From NCBI GenBank assembly GCA_943737045.1, contig CALSFV010000261.1, positions 558,001 through 622,000 on the forward strand: a stretch of 64,000 nt of DNA, written 5' to 3'. The stretch is from Parapristionchus giblindavisi (taxonomy: Eukaryota; Nematoda; Chromadorea; Rhabditida; Diplogasteridae). The notes below the pieces were generated by a model. The model was not told the origin of the DNA, did no database searches, and saw only the letters and a program-made list of their open reading frames with translations. The stretch's first letter is position 1. Every line of letters starts with the position of its first letter. A program made the translations under genes and the position numbers. Of this stretch, positions 1-10,249 are shown one piece after another.

Positions 1-156
1 TCTACATGCCTTGGAAGTTGTACTTTCAATGCTCATAGTGAGCTTTAAACATATCGGGAATCAATATCAGATATGTCTTTCGATTCATGTAATGAATCTC
101 TATCATACTATCCGAACAGTCTTATTACGAAAAAACTCGTGGGTCTCCATCTTTAA
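1..156 (+). mobile_element. TTAA-flanked MITE, copy 1 (cut by window edge)
   Basis: This is the 3' part of a short element that occurs complete at 60443-60737 and 61140-61434. It ends in GGGTCTCCATC followed by TTAA. The complete copies show near-mirror ends (AGAAGGGGACCCATGAG against CTCGTGGGTCTCCATCT) between TTAA tetranucleotides, as expected of piggyBac-type non-autonomous elements. The short reading frame inside has no recognisable family and is not treated as a gene. Confidence 0.7.
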
Positions 157-440
157 TCGAGCTTCCTTTGCCGAAACATATTTTAATTTAATGGCAGTGA
201 TAATAGAAATGACTTTTTTAAAATTATTATTGCTATCATATATGGGCGCCGACATGGGGGTGTAAAATTAGGGTTTTTCAAAAATTGTGGAATGGCCACT
301 GTAAAAATGAAGTTTAAATGAAATTTTAATTTTTTGGACCCCTGTAAAATTAACTATCTTACAATTTTATGTTCGGATGCCCCTTTGCAGAATCTAGCAC
401 CATGTAGCCTGCCCGTGTATTATTATTATTGCTTTTTCAG

Positions 441-627
441 CCTCAACCTCTATCCGATGCCATTTCTCCTCATCAGCGACAGCAATAATCTGTGCAGAAC
501 CTCCTCCGACTTCTTCGACTCACTCGCCTGGGGTGGTGAGTCATCGTCAACTGCCGCTGCTCCCCCAGTGCCTCCTCCACATCAACCGAAACCGCCAGAG
601 ATCAACGAACGAATGGAAAGTCTCAGG
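441..627 (+). CDS. Candidate exon, Ser/Pro-rich linker (possibly GAK/auxilin-like)
   Basis: The stretch follows a pyrimidine tract ending TTTTTCAG and ends at a GT donor (GTGGGTG). Its open frame contains DFFDSLAWGGESSS, then an Ala/Pro-rich run and PPEINERMESLR. Such low-complexity linkers lie between the C2 and J domains of GAK/auxilin proteins. The J-domain exon at 2906 and the DPF-bearing exon at 1117 lie on the same strand just downstream, so this may be the 3' part of one GAK-like copy. No diagnostic domain is present, so the assignment rests on composition and neighbours. Confidence 0.35.
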
Positions 628-924
628 GTGGGTGATTATGGATTGGGTTCCTTGGATGGTAAACATGCCATGGCATATTGGACACATGTGTTGTTAGGCA
701 TAATGTATAATAGTATATTCTTAAGTTTTAAGTGCTAACACGGGAAGCACCCAGGTCACGGAATCAATTCTGAAGGCGACCCATATGGTTAGTTAGGGTT
801 GAGGGGGAGACCGACACAAGTGATATCCGAAGTTTCCCATGGGCCTACCAATCGATATTTTCGATCGATATTTTTTTTAACATGCGCAGCCAAAATCGAA
901 AAATACTAAAAAAAAAAAGTCAGA

Positions 925-1110
925 TTCCACCACAGTTACATTCCACTGCTTTGGTGCTTTAAAATGTATAAATTACTTAGCAATAGTTTAACTTCCGCTA
1001 GTCCATTCTGACTAATCATTCGTTTAGTGGCAGCTATTATACATTTTTGGCGCTTTCACATGATTTTTTTTAATATTGTGTTTTGATTTGAAAAAAATAA
1101 TAATTGTTGA
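925..1110 (+). repeat. Fragment of a dispersed ~320 bp repeat (copies at 10.3 and 44.8 kb)
   Basis: The segment shares words such as CCATTCTGACTAATCA, GGCGCTTTCACATGATTTTT and GTGTTTTGATTTG-like sequence with 44740-44975 (same orientation) and with the complement of 10250-10600. The copies are diverged and differently truncated, as expected of an old non-autonomous element. No coding capacity was seen. Confidence 0.5.
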
Positions 1111-1116
1111 CATTAG

Positions 1117-1220
1117 CGCATCATCGTCTATGCAACGCAACTCATCAGCCCCATCATTCTCTCAACGAAGTCAACCCTTCGATCCGTTTGCCTAATTCCT
1201 GGCGACCAATCCCGTGCCTG
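1117..1220 (+). pseudogene. Candidate exon with DPF motif, interrupted by stop
   Basis: After an acceptor (GACATTAG) the frame reads SSSMQRNSSAPSFSQRSQ and then PFDPFA. It meets TAA and continues FLATNPVP up to a GTGAGG donor. DPF tripeptides bind the AP-2 alpha appendage and are typical of the linker in GAK and auxilin. The in-frame stop suggests either a decayed exon or a wrong frame. Its position before a J-domain exon on the same strand supports a GAK-like origin. Confidence 0.35.
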
Positions 1221-2252
1221 GTGAGGTTTATTGATTTATTGATTGATTTGTTAATGTATTTTATTGATTAATTTGTTTATTTATTTATTCAACAACACGA
1301 GATATGGGTAGATCTTCACCCGTTTGATTCGGGTCGCGCGAGTGTCTTCATTGATCATGCTCACATCGACAAAACTCCTGTGGAATTCGAAAATACAGAA
1401 TATATTTCTTTTTGCTAGTTAAAAAAACTCAGGCTATTGTAGTGTTCGATATGATTATGACGATATACTCGCCTTATTCCACTACAATTTGATTTATTGA
1501 GGTTAATAATAATAATGGATGTGTATGTAGATGAAAAATTGGGTTTGTTAATTGCCCGATGGTTTTCACAAAAGTGTGGAACGCGAAATCGCCTTGTTCG
1601 ATCAACGCTCACGCCGTGACTCGAGAACTCAATTGCAATTAGTTTTCGTCGAACTTGTGGCGGTCTTTCTAGGGTAATGCAAACGCGGGGTCCTTAATTT
1701 TTTTCTAAAAATATATTTCATGTTATATTATGTGTGCACATTGGGCATGCCTAGCACAATGCCGAAGAAATTTGGACTCTAGCTTGTTCGGTTGAAAAAA
1801 TATGAAAATCGAGTTTTCCAACTTGGCGCCCACCTGGCGCACCGCATTCCACTGCTAGGGCCACTTTGAGTACCATTTTGTAATCAGGGCCCAAGGTACC
1901 CTAAACCCATAAAGTGGAATGGCCTGTATCAAAATTCTTGGCGTGATGTCCGGACCATGGTCGAGTCTTACAGATCCGGTCTCTTAGTGTATTATATTTT
2001 CAATATTGTATTGTTTTTTGCGCCTTCAAACTTTACTCCGTTAGTTGTTCTTTTGTACCAGATGCTCACCGAGCGAGAAAACGAAGAGAGCGATTTTGGG
2101 TAAGCTCTGAAACTCGGATTCGCCTGGTGCGGGGGGTTACGGCGTCGTGTAAATGTAACACCGCAATATTGATTGTGATCTGGGTAGAGCATGACCGAAA
2201 CGTACATTGTACTGGAAGTGAGAATGGGTTTTAGCCCAACCACAATAAGAGT
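1221..2252. other. Intergenic, repeat-derived, no gene seen
   Basis: The stretch is AT-rich. At 1540-1690 it carries the module 'GCCCGATGGTTTTCACAAAA...GCGAAATCGCCTTGTT', which precedes the hairpin family described at 16823, 31868, 33103 and 35615; here the hairpin itself is missing. No open frame with family features was found on either strand. Confidence 0.5.
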
Positions 2253-2572
2253 AATGCACTGTTACATTTGCCTTACGTGCCTAAGCCGTAACGTCGTTAC
2301 GGATGACGGATCCGTCAACGGGAATTTCGAAGTGTGTTGGGTCTCGAGTGGAAAACCCTGATGGGTCATAAAAGTACTGTAAAAGGTTACGGTAGTCAAC
2401 CATTATTGATCGATGATTACGGTAACTTCTTACCGTATCACCATTACCATTCAGGGTTTTCCACTCGAGACCTAACACACTCCAAAATTTACTGCGACGG
2501 ATACGTAACGAAATGTAACACGCTCCGCCGTTACGGCGTAGACACGTAAGGCAAATGTAAAAAGTGCATAAT
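2253..2572. mobile_element. Foldback element, ~320 bp
   Basis: The outer ends mirror one another: TGCACTGTTACATTTGCCTT at the left matches the complement of the right end, AAGGCAAATGTAAAAAGTGC. The inner parts also mirror (GGGTCTCGAGTGGAAAACCC at 2339 against its complement near 2455-2474). The same peptide therefore appears as a spurious frame on both strands. No transposase is encoded. Confidence 0.7.
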
Positions 2573-2905
2573 GAAAATTTTAAAATGTTTTTAATCTTCT
2601 TCTGTGAAAGATATGCATTTGAAGAATCAAGTATGTGTTGATAGGTTGAGAAGAATTACTGAGCTTAAATCTAGCTAGTTATAAGCAAAAAGAGTTTTTG
2701 CACAAGTGTAAAACATGGATTCACCGAGTTTATTTTTTTGTCGAAAGAATAATATTTTTTTAATATTCGAACGAACCATGGACCGTTAGATAATGATGGT
2801 CGACACACTGAATAGCTGGTGAATTGAATGAATGTGAAATATATTATTGATAATTAGTTAATTAATTATTAATTAATCAATTTATTGATTGATTAAATGA
2901 TCAAG

Positions 2906-2984
2906 TGAAGAAGTACTTCCGTCTGGCTACCATCGTCATTCATCCGAACAAGCAGACGGGTCTACCCCATGCTGAGTTGGCCAA
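2906..2984 (+). CDS. J-domain exon, GAK/auxilin type
   Basis: The frame reads VKKYFRLATIVIHPNKQTG then LPHAELAK, bounded by an upstream AG and a GTACTG donor. It matches the helix II - loop - helix III part of the auxilin/GAK J domain, which recruits Hsc70 to uncoat clathrin vesicles (known family: VKKHYRRAVLAVHPDK). The invariant HPD tripeptide needed to stimulate Hsp70 ATPase reads HPN here. The next exon (ELNDAW-like) was not found. The copy may therefore be inactive, or the base may be a polymorphism or assembly error. Confidence 0.7.
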
Positions 2985-3205
2985 GGTACTGTGGTGGCTG
3001 TTTCGTTTCGCGATACGCTGTGATGGAATGACCTCTTGGAGTGATAATATTATTAGATAATTATTGATTTATTGATTGGTGGCATCGATGTCCTGACGGG
3101 TGGCGAACCTGCACATCAATCGCCGTCTTCCACGGGCGTCCAGGTGCCACCAGGTGGGGAATTATCGATTTTGAGATTTTATTGATTGCTCATCTTTCTT
3201 TCCAG

Positions 3206-3246
3206 CAGCTTCTCGCGGGCCCATTGACGATGGATTAGGAGGACAG
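3206..3246 (+). CDS. GAK-like linker exon a (between kinase and PTEN-like domains)
   Basis: After TTTCCAG the frame reads ASRGPIDDGLGGQ up to a GTGAGT donor. The reading phase joins directly to the exon at 3321-3433. In animal GAK a Gly/Pro-rich stretch (SRGPPPP...) lies at this point after the kinase domain. The identification depends mainly on the neighbouring exon. Confidence 0.5.
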
Positions 3247-3320
3247 GTGAGTGGGAGGAGATACGGTAGTTCAATGGGGTCAGATGTCGTCGGTCAACTG
3301 TGTCATACTCGTGATTGCAG

Positions 3321-3433
3321 CATTCGCAGGAATCGGCGGCACTGTCGAATCTGCGCGGCCAAGGTCTGAGTCTGTTCAAGAACATCAAGGAGAAGTCGGC
3401 GGCGGTTGTGCAGACAGTGCAGAACACTTATGG
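3321..3433 (+). CDS. GAK-like linker exon b (amphipathic helix before the PTEN-like domain)
   Basis: Between an AG acceptor (GATTGCAG) and a GG|GTTATT donor the frame reads HSQESAALSNLRGQG and then LSLFKNIKEKSAAVVQTVQ. This resembles the GAK segment GGTERLFTNLKDTSSKVIQSV that links the kinase and phosphatase-like domains. The exon is open throughout and in phase with 3206-3246. It lies downstream of a J-domain exon, which is the wrong order for one GAK gene, so it must belong to a different or rearranged copy. Confidence 0.6.
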
Positions 3434-3456
3434 GTTATTTGATTCTCCTGTTTTAG

Positions 3457-3743
3457 TATTATAGAATTAAAACTGTCCGAACAATACAAATTCCGCAATT
3501 TGCCGCTCAATATTCAGACTCCGCCTACTTCTTCGCGCGACATACCATTTTCTCTAGTTTTATCGAATTTTATGGCGTTTCCTCATCATTTCACAGGACT
3601 TCCAATAAAAATAAAATTATATGCATTGAAAAAACGTTCGAAAAAACCTTCCGAAAAAAGAGTGCGTTTTTCTCAACGGTGGAGAAGTTTACTATATTCG
3701 GCATTTGGCGCACTGTGTGCAAAACTTTTGTAATTCTATAATA
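3457..3743 (+). mobile_element. ~287 bp MITE, copy A
   Basis: The element begins TATTATAGAATTAAAACTG and ends ACTTTTGTAATTCTATAATA, giving short inverted termini (TATTATAGAATTA). A second copy lies in inverted orientation at 4082-4384. The 77-codon frame inside is shared by neither known transposases nor any family I recognise. Confidence 0.65.
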
Positions 3744-4081
3744 CTTCGTGTTCATGTTAGTCTGTCCCTACTGACACAAAGCGGTCCTCTTCCCACTTAC
3801 TTGCTTGTTGCTTGTTGTTGCTCGCTTGTTAGGGCCTATTCCACCCTAATATAGATCTATCGCCATATAATCTTTGAAGTCAGAAGCGACTATATGCAGT
3901 GAGCTCCTTCCCTACCTCTCCCCCCCTCGACTCTACCCATTATAATTCACACTATTTATTTATCACTTGCTGTCACATTTATTTAATGTAAGATAAATTA
4001 AATTTAAAAAAAAATATTTAATTATTCGTTTGTTTATTTATTTTATTTTATTTATTTTTTTAGCGCACACCACATGAGGGT

Positions 4082-4384
4082 TATTATAGAATTACAAAAG
4101 TTTTGCACACACCGCGCCAAATGCCGAATATAGTAAACTTCTCCACCGTTGAGAAAAACGCACTCCAAAATTTTCGCCAAATTTCGGGAGGTTTTTTTTT
4201 TAACGTTTTGTCAATGCTTATTGTTTTATTTTTGCAGAAAGCCCTATGAAATGACGAGAAAACGCCATAAAATTGGATAAAATAAGCGAAAATGAAATGT
4301 CGCGCGAATAAGTGGGCGGAGTCAGAGTATTGTGCAGCAAAGAGCGGAATTTGTATTGTTCGGACTGTTTTAATTCTATAATAG
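4082..4384 (-). mobile_element. ~303 bp MITE, copy B (inverted relative to copy A)
   Basis: The sequence is the reverse complement of 3457-3743 with small differences: it starts TATTATAGAATTACAAAAG and ends GACTGTTTTAATTCTATAAT. Together with copy A it forms a 930 bp inverted pair with a ~340 bp spacer of AT-rich DNA. Confidence 0.65.
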
Positions 4385-5318
4385 TAGGTTAAGTGTTGAT
4401 AAATTTATATGCGGGGAGAAACGTGGGGAGAGAGAGGATTAATAGCGAAAGCTCCGCGGGTTTTTTTTCTATGTTGAGAGCACGAAACATGCTTTCACCT
4501 AGTTGGACGAACGGGTGGCTGACAACAAAGACAAAAGACAAAAACCCCATTCCTGGTTGTTGTTAATCTATGCACTGACATGTATTGGTGATGGCTTTTT
4601 GGTGATAAAAATGGTATTAATATTAATTAATTGAATAATATAATAATTAAGGGCAATGTCGAACGGTTGAGATTTAATGGGTTTCCCCCAGATACCATCA
4701 GAGCCAGTTCTGAACGAGTTTGTGTTTATGATTAGAGCATGAAACTTGATTTCACCTAGTTGTGTGAATTATAAGAGAAATGGGTTTTTTTAAAATTGTA
4801 AACAAATTGTGTTATTATTACTATTATTATCTATTTATTTATTTATTTATTTATTTATTAATATTAATATTATGCAGATCAAAGAGACCGGAGCTCAAAT
4901 GGGTGACGACGCGGATTGTACTCGCGCCACAGGTTTGTATAAAGTAACTGTTTAGGTGCAACTGATTTGGGCTTTGTAAGGGATCTAATGTGTCTGTAGA
5001 GATCCTTTGATTGTTTCAGCTTTTTATTTTCACAAAACTGGTTCCATTTTTTTTATCTGATTCAAAAGATCTTTACTTAACTTTTCATATTGAATACGGA
5101 CAGAGGGGGTAGGGCAAGCATTTTCAAACACCCATATTGTGACGAGAGAGAGAAGCGAACAATGAGCAATTTTAGCGGGATAATGTCAGTTTATAATAAT
5201 TACGGGTCAGTTTATAGTTTTGAAAATGTGAGTTGAACAAAAATGTACGGGGAGGGGGTTAAGAATGAATTATCGATTTATTTTCGTCATACGCTATCAG
5301 AGAGCATGTTCCGTTCAG
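4385..5318. other. AT-rich stretch without a secure gene
   Basis: It contains an ATTT simple repeat near 4830-4860. One short exon-like stretch at 4877-4932 (frame QIKETGAQMGDDADCTRAT, preceded by TTATGCAG and followed by GTTTGT) cannot be tied to any neighbour. Nothing else was recognised. Confidence 0.4.
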
Positions 5319-5415
5319 GAGTGACGTCGATCGATTTCTCACCGCAGTCTGGCTACATGGCAGTGGGCACGACCAATGGCGCCACTCGATTCTATGAGAT
5401 TCAGCACTTTAAGGA
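5319..5415 (+). CDS. Orphan exon with WD40-like blade
   Basis: Between TTCAG and GTATTG the frame reads VTSIDFSPQSGYMAVGTTN, then GATRFYEIQHFK. The pattern V-x-S-I-D-F-S-P, a turn, A-V-G-T-x-N-G and a final F-Y-E-I is the usual strand order of one WD40 blade. No adjoining blades were found. The exon may be a captured fragment or part of a gene whose other exons are hidden by repeats. The protein was not identified. Confidence 0.45.
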
Positions 5416-5744
5416 GTATTGATTGATTGGTTGATTACGATAGATGAATTAGCGATTGATCGATTGAATTGTTATTGTTGAGTTTGCCGAACAACCTAAT
5501 ACTGTTGTTTCCTTTTTTTCGTTGAGTTTACTATTACATAAATACACCTCGTTACGTTATGCTCTTACATCCATCGTTATTGTTGATTCTTGATCTTTGA
5601 TCTTTGAACTATTTCGTTGTTTCTGCATCCATTCGGATAAAACACTTCCTCATACCTAATGTGTTTGTTCGTTATTGATTGGTTATTCGAGAATAATTTG
5701 TATATTTCGAAATGTGTAATTGTATTCAATCGAAATATGATTGG

Positions 5745-5812
5745 GTGGATTTCAGCCGCAATGGCGAACCTGCTACGAGGTGCCATGAATCTGCTAGGAG
5801 GTATTTATACTT
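5745..5812 (+). repeat. Exon-like segment duplicated at 14.7 kb
   Basis: TTTCAGCCGCAATGGCGAAC begins a stretch whose frame reads AAMANLLRGAMNLLGG. A diverged copy lies at 14685-14790, where it is interrupted by a ~50 bp perfect-arm insertion. It could be a first exon starting at the ATG, but no downstream exon could be linked. Confidence 0.35.
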
Positions 5813-6024
5813 CTTTTTTATTCTAATTTTATGAAAAGGCCGTTAATTCCACTTGGTGAAGTCTGGTTTCAACCCGAGCCCGAGTTTCAGCCCGAAAGGT
5901 ACAGACAGCACTGTCAAGAGAAGCTGTCCACATGTTGATTCCGACAGAACGAGATGCTTGCGCAGTTACATAGTCGTGAATGGTCAACCCACATCAGTTT
6001 TGACATTTTACTTCATCATTCCTT

Positions 6025-6025
<1 letters not shown>

Positions 6026-6084
<59 letters not shown>
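6026..6084 (+). repeat. (GA)n microsatellite
   Basis: About 29 uninterrupted GA units. It produces a spurious RE-repeat reading frame. Confidence 0.95.
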
Positions 6085-6088
<4 letters not shown>

Positions 6089-6127
6089 GAAGGTTTGGGG
6101 GGGGGGGCTCACACTCGTTCTTTGTTG

Positions 6128-7092
6128 TTCAAATGCAACTCTGTTCGCTCAGAGTTTTCTAACATCTCCATTTCGTGTAGTTGTCAGATGTTAGTCTCCC
6201 TTCTCCTTTTTTTCTCTCCCTGTCTGTTCACGAAAGAGCGTGTGGGAGTGAGAGAGCAGATGATGAGCGGTCGCGCGGAGTTGGGGCGCGCGCGTGTAAT
6301 TTCGATGGCGGATATCTCGGCTCTAAGAGCAGGTAGGCCTTCACTTCCAAAAACATAAATGTTCAAAAACATTATAAGAAATATTATAAAGATTAATTAA
6401 CATTACTGAAACGTTTTTTCCACGGGGAAAAGCAAAATACGGTTTTTTTCAAATTTTTCGGAACTTGGTGATTTTGTGTTTCAAATAACTGTCATATATG
6501 GGTATTTTGAGCTCGTAATGTTTTTTCGGATGTTTTTGAGTCATTTTAGCTCCTTTGCTGTTTCTTGATAAAGGAATAAGCCGAGGTCGCGTCACTAAAT
6601 AAAGGAATAAGCCGAGGTCGCGTCACTAAAATCAACGCTTTTTTTTTCCAATTCGGAAATCCTCTGAAACTTGGGTCATTTTTAGACACATATGGGTGCA
6701 ACAAAACGCGCATAGAAGAAAAGTGCACTTTTTCCGATTAGGAAAGTTACGTCACATTTTCATAAAACCGACCGCCCAGCACCGGCGCATGGTCGAAAAA
6801 TGACGTCATCAAATGGAAAATGTTGCGCAAGATCTCCTCTTTCGATTCTTTTTTTGAAAAAGTGTCTATCGTTATTTTGAACGGAGTTATGATCATTTTT
6901 TTGACGTACACTCGAGCCAAAAAAACCGTACCTGCCAACTTTGACCTACCACTACTCGAAAATGAGAGCAGATATGCAAATTCGGCCAACGCAGTTCGAT
7001 AGAGCATCGTTCAAAGTACTTAATCTGAATTTTTCAGGGGGTCGAATTTTCTATGTCCGGGGGGTGGTCGAACCTCTGGCGATTCCTCTCAT
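6128..7092 (+). repeat. Left arm of a far-apart inverted repeat (partner 63063-64000)
   Basis: The segment is the near-identical reverse complement of 63063-64000 and includes the same internal 30 bp tandem duplication (GGAATAAGCCGAGGTCGCGT twice near 6574-6625). The partner lacks about 30 bp near 6630 and reaches the window edge, so the full length is unknown. Frames on either strand have no family features. The inner end of this arm meets a unique 1 kb stretch, whereas the partner meets the TA microsatellite directly. Confidence 0.85.
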
Positions 7093-7516
7093 ATATATAT
7101 CAATACACTATAAATAAAGCAGAAAAGTGATCGTGTTTGTTACCGGCCACGCCCATTTTCTCTCTCTCTCTATCTTTCAATGTAGTGCTCGGCGTACACC
7201 AGACGGGTTTGGTGCGCGATGGAACTGATCAGCGGTGGGCGGGGCTTAGTCGGGCCCAAGCCATACCAAGTTAGCTAATAAGTCAAGTCGTCATTACTTA
7301 AGTTATATGTCAAGGATTAAGTTAAGTAATAAGGCCATAAGGAATAAGTTAAGTACAGTTAAGTAAACAATGTAAAATTAAGTCATGCTAACGTAAATTA
7401 AGTTAAGGCAAGGTAAGTTAACATTAGTGTTATACGTCATGGTACATATTACTGTAACGCAACCAAGCACATCACCGATTACGGTAGTAGGATAAGGAAT
7501 ATGATTACTAGCTACC
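7093..7516. other. TAAGT-rich spacer, no gene
   Basis: Many short TTAAGTAA/AAGTTAAG words occur between 7270 and 7450, followed by the first TACCGTA words. No open frame of note. Confidence 0.5.
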
Positions 7517-7990
7517 GTAACATGGTTCGGTGGGTCAGATTAAGTACCGATGGTCTGCTTTAAGTAAAAATTGTCGTACTAACAATAAGCATTATTCGAG
7601 TTATATGATTATGTCTATTGTAGACTACCGTAACCCGGTTCGGTGGGTCAGAATAAGTACCGATGGTCAGCTTTGAGTAAAAATTGTCGTACTAAGCATT
7701 ATTCGAGTTATATGATTATGCCTATTGTAGACTACCGTAACCCGGTTCGGTGGGTCAGATTAAGTACCGATGGTCAGCTTTGATAAAAATTGTCGTACTA
7801 AGCATTATTCGAGTTATATGAGTATGACTATTGTAGAGTACCGCAACCCGGTTCGGTGGGTCAGAATAAGTACCGATGGTCAGCTTTGAGTAAAAATTGT
7901 CGTACTAAGCATTATTCGAGTTATATGATTATGCCTATTGTAAACTACAGTCGGTGGGTCAGAATAAGTTCGATTGGTCAGAAAATTCTG
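7517..7990 (+). repeat. ~107 bp tandem repeat with TACCGTA at each unit start
   Basis: Units begin near 7517, 7625, 7732, 7840 and 7946 with TACCGTAACCCGGTTCGGTG or a close variant. They share GTACCGATGGTCAGCTTT and AAAAATTGTCGTACTAAGCA. The first unit has a 6 bp insertion and the last is truncated and diverged. Unit ends are short mirror words (TACGGTA/TACCGTA). Confidence 0.85.
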
Positions 7991-8160
7991 TGAAGTCATC
8001 GTCAAGTCTCATCCACCTCTGATAGATTCAAAAAGACGAAGAAATTCTCAAATAAAAACTGCTGATTTTCTACAAACGTCAATAAACAACACACAACCCA
8101 ACCTAGCGCCCTGGGCACAATGCAGTCGATAACGCGCGCCGTAGGCGCGCGCGACCGGCT

Positions 8161-8162
<2 letters not shown>

Positions 8163-8237
<75 letters not shown>
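8163..8237 (+). repeat. (TA)n microsatellite
   Basis: About 37 TA units directly before the first kinase exon. The inverted kinase block has a longer TA array at 62909-63064 in the matching place. Confidence 0.95.
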
Positions 8238-8240
<3 letters not shown>

Positions 8241-8279
8241 ATAACATTATATTACCTATTATTGATTCGCTCGTTCCAG

Positions 8280-8407
8280 GCGGCTTCGCTACCGTATACA
8301 CGTGTCAGGACGCCGCGTCAGGAGCCTGGTACGCGCTCAAAGTGCAGCTGGCCAATGACGAAGCGTCTGTTCGAATGATCCAGGACGAAATGCGTCTGCT
8401 GAAACAT
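8280..8407 (+). CDS. GAK-like kinase exon 1 (glycine loop and lysine), left block
   Basis: After CGTTCCAG the frame reads [20 protein letters not shown], then KVQLANDEASV and [10 protein letters not shown], up to a GTATTG donor. This covers the glycine-rich loop, the ATP-anchoring lysine (ALK) and the helix C region of the NAK kinase family (human GAK: GGFAFVYEAQD). The phase fits exon 2 at 8665. The copy is open, but the next exon is damaged. Near-identical copies lie at 62741-62868 (-) and 41330-41456 (+). Confidence 0.85.
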
Positions 8408-8664
8408 GTATTGATTGATCTCCATGATTTATTGATTGATTTTCGTGATTTATTGATCAGCTTGCGTCAACTTTATTGAAGAATGTATGAAGGAGCTATT
8501 ATTTCGTTGAGGGATATTTGTAATTTGCGTTATGCTACCTTTTTTTCATATCGCAAGTTGCAGCCTGGTGTAATGATGTATGAAATATGTTTCACTCAAT
8601 TCTCATATCCGCTGACCGTTTCTTTGATTCGATTTTCATTCGGTAATATCTTCCTTTGTTCCAG

Positions 8665-8760
8665 ATGAGACACCCGCACATCATACGGTACTTCACGTCC
8701 ATCTGCAACGAGGCACGGACGGCGAGCGGAGCGATGGAGTTGATCATCATGAGTGAACTG
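8665..8760 (+). pseudogene. GAK-like kinase exon 2, left block, donor deleted
   Basis: The frame reads MRHPHIIRYFTSICNEART, then ASGAMELIIMSEL, and hits TAG. Intact copies at 40441-40543 and 62377-62479 continue ELCSG into a GTACTACGG donor. Here about 16 nt (end of exon, donor and first intron bases) are missing, so GAACTG runs straight into TAGCCTGGGAGG of the intron. The exon encodes the HPNIV-like strand and the hinge (FLLLTELC in human GAK). As read, this copy cannot be spliced normally. Confidence 0.8.
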
Positions 8761-9107
8761 TAGCCTGGGAGGAAGTAATCGATAGTCTATGTAGATGAGT
8801 GCAGTTATACAGTACCAATCGAAAATCAATATCGCTTTATGCTCCGGCTTTGCAGGGTAGTATTGTAGCAAGTAGCGTACGAAAAAGTAACTTACTTTGA
8901 GTTACTGTTTCGCTATTTCATGAGCATATAGAGAAAAAGTAAATAAAAAGTAAGTTACTTTTCGCGCTACTTACTAATACTGCAAAACCGAAGTGATTGC
9001 AATAGTTCAGTACAACAGTTATGTAATTTAGAAATCACTTACTGTAGTTCATTATGACGGTGATCTAAGAAAGAATCGATAATCAAAATCAATCAATCAA
9101 TAATCAG

Positions 9108-9160
9108 GTGGATCCGTTATCGATCTGATCACGAGTGGCCAGTCACTGAGGCTCGCACAG
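9108..9160 (+). CDS. GAK-like kinase exon 3, left block
   Basis: Between AATCAG and GTACGT the frame reads GSVIDLITSGQSLRLAQ. It corresponds to the segment after the hinge (human GAK: CKGQLVEFL). The first two bases complete a Gly codon with intact copies of exon 2 (TELCSG + GSV). Three further copies exist at 11719, 61561 and 62211. Confidence 0.75.
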
Positions 9161-9474
9161 GTACGTAGTCATTTATTCTCGGCTTGAAAGATTCTATTGA
9201 TTGATTTTTAGCTAAAAATTAGCACTCGGAGAACTAATCTCTTTTTTGTCCTGTTATCAAACACGATATTTTTCTACTTGTTTCGAATCGTCCCTATCAA
9301 TACTACCAAAACCAATTGCTAATCATTCTATTTCATTCTCATCATTCTAATTTCCTTAATCTTTATCATTTATTGAATTGTATAGAGTATAGTGCATCTT
9401 TGCAAGAATATTAAAAGGCGTTCTCGCTAAGACGGCAAGTAAAGTGGCACAATTGGTGAAAATCGTTTCTATGC

Positions 9475-9700
9475 GCTCAAACTTCACAGATGGAGTGCCT
9501 AGGGGTGGGATAGACTTCAGCCAAAAAAATGGACTCCAAATGTGATCTTTGATTTTTGATCTCGCGAAAAATAAAGTTGAGATTTTCATATCTTGTTATA
9601 TACCATTCGAAAGAGCGCAAAAAGTTATGCTAGAATGTAAATTTTCAGAGCTCTAGGTCTAGTATAGCTCCCGTAATGTGCGAAAGCCCAAATTTTTTGG
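9475..9700 (+). repeat. Dispersed repeat B (other copies 18.7 and 21.4 kb)
   Basis: Words such as CTAGGGGTGGGATA, GATCTTTGATTTTTGATCTC and TGTTATATACCATTCGAAAG recur in 18700-18905 and, inverted, in 21390-21600. The 9480 copy is the most diverged. A tRNA-like B-box (GGGTTCGAATCCCG) lies 190 bp downstream at 9887, and another follows the 18.7 kb copy, which suggests a tRNA-derived composite repeat. Non-coding. Confidence 0.5.
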
Positions 9701-9937
9701 ACGTTTTCAATATTTAAAAAAATAAATCAGCACTTTACAATAATCTCCGGGGAATTTCACTGACGCTATCTTGTAGCAAATTTAATGTAGAATTTAATAA
9801 AAATTAATTGAGAAAACTCGATTATGTCTAAACATCACTTTTAAGCCAACGCTATCGCCCGATCGAGTTCATTATTATGGGGTGGGTTCGAATCCCGCCA
9901 GAGATTAGAGAAATGGAAGGTTATGCGAACAGTGGCC

Positions 9938-10072
9938 GTAACGTTGGCAAACCATTTGGTGAGAATCGTGACGTCACAAGCATATGGGGATGAGGGGGGT
10001 GGGATTCCTAACAAACGCCTCCGCCTACGCTTGCGACGTCATGCGTGCCGGCAAATGGTCTGGCAACGTTCA
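9938..10072. mobile_element. Small foldback with shared core (F1)
   Basis: The arms AACGTTGGCAAACCATTTGG and CCGGCAAATGGTCTGGCAACGTT are complementary. Between them lies AAACGCCTCCGCCTACGCTT. The same core with different arms occurs at 13185-13298 and 13659-13755, and in part at 40782-40868. The distal flank of each carries GTTCATGxxTAC. Confidence 0.65.
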
Positions 10073-10249
10073 TGGATACCTAGATATATTATACATACGG
10101 TCATGTGGTGTTACATTTTCAAAACGTGAGCACGCCACGCCAATCAATAAATCAATCAATCAATCGATATTCCTCACCAAAGTTCCGTAAAAACAAAGGT
10201 TCAATTTCAATCTATCAACAAATAGCTATCAGTATGCCAAATATCACAT

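Noticed and set aside
334..738. 134-codon + frame as one gene
   Set aside because: Only the part 441-627 lies between plausible splice sites; the rest reads through intron-like and repeat DNA.
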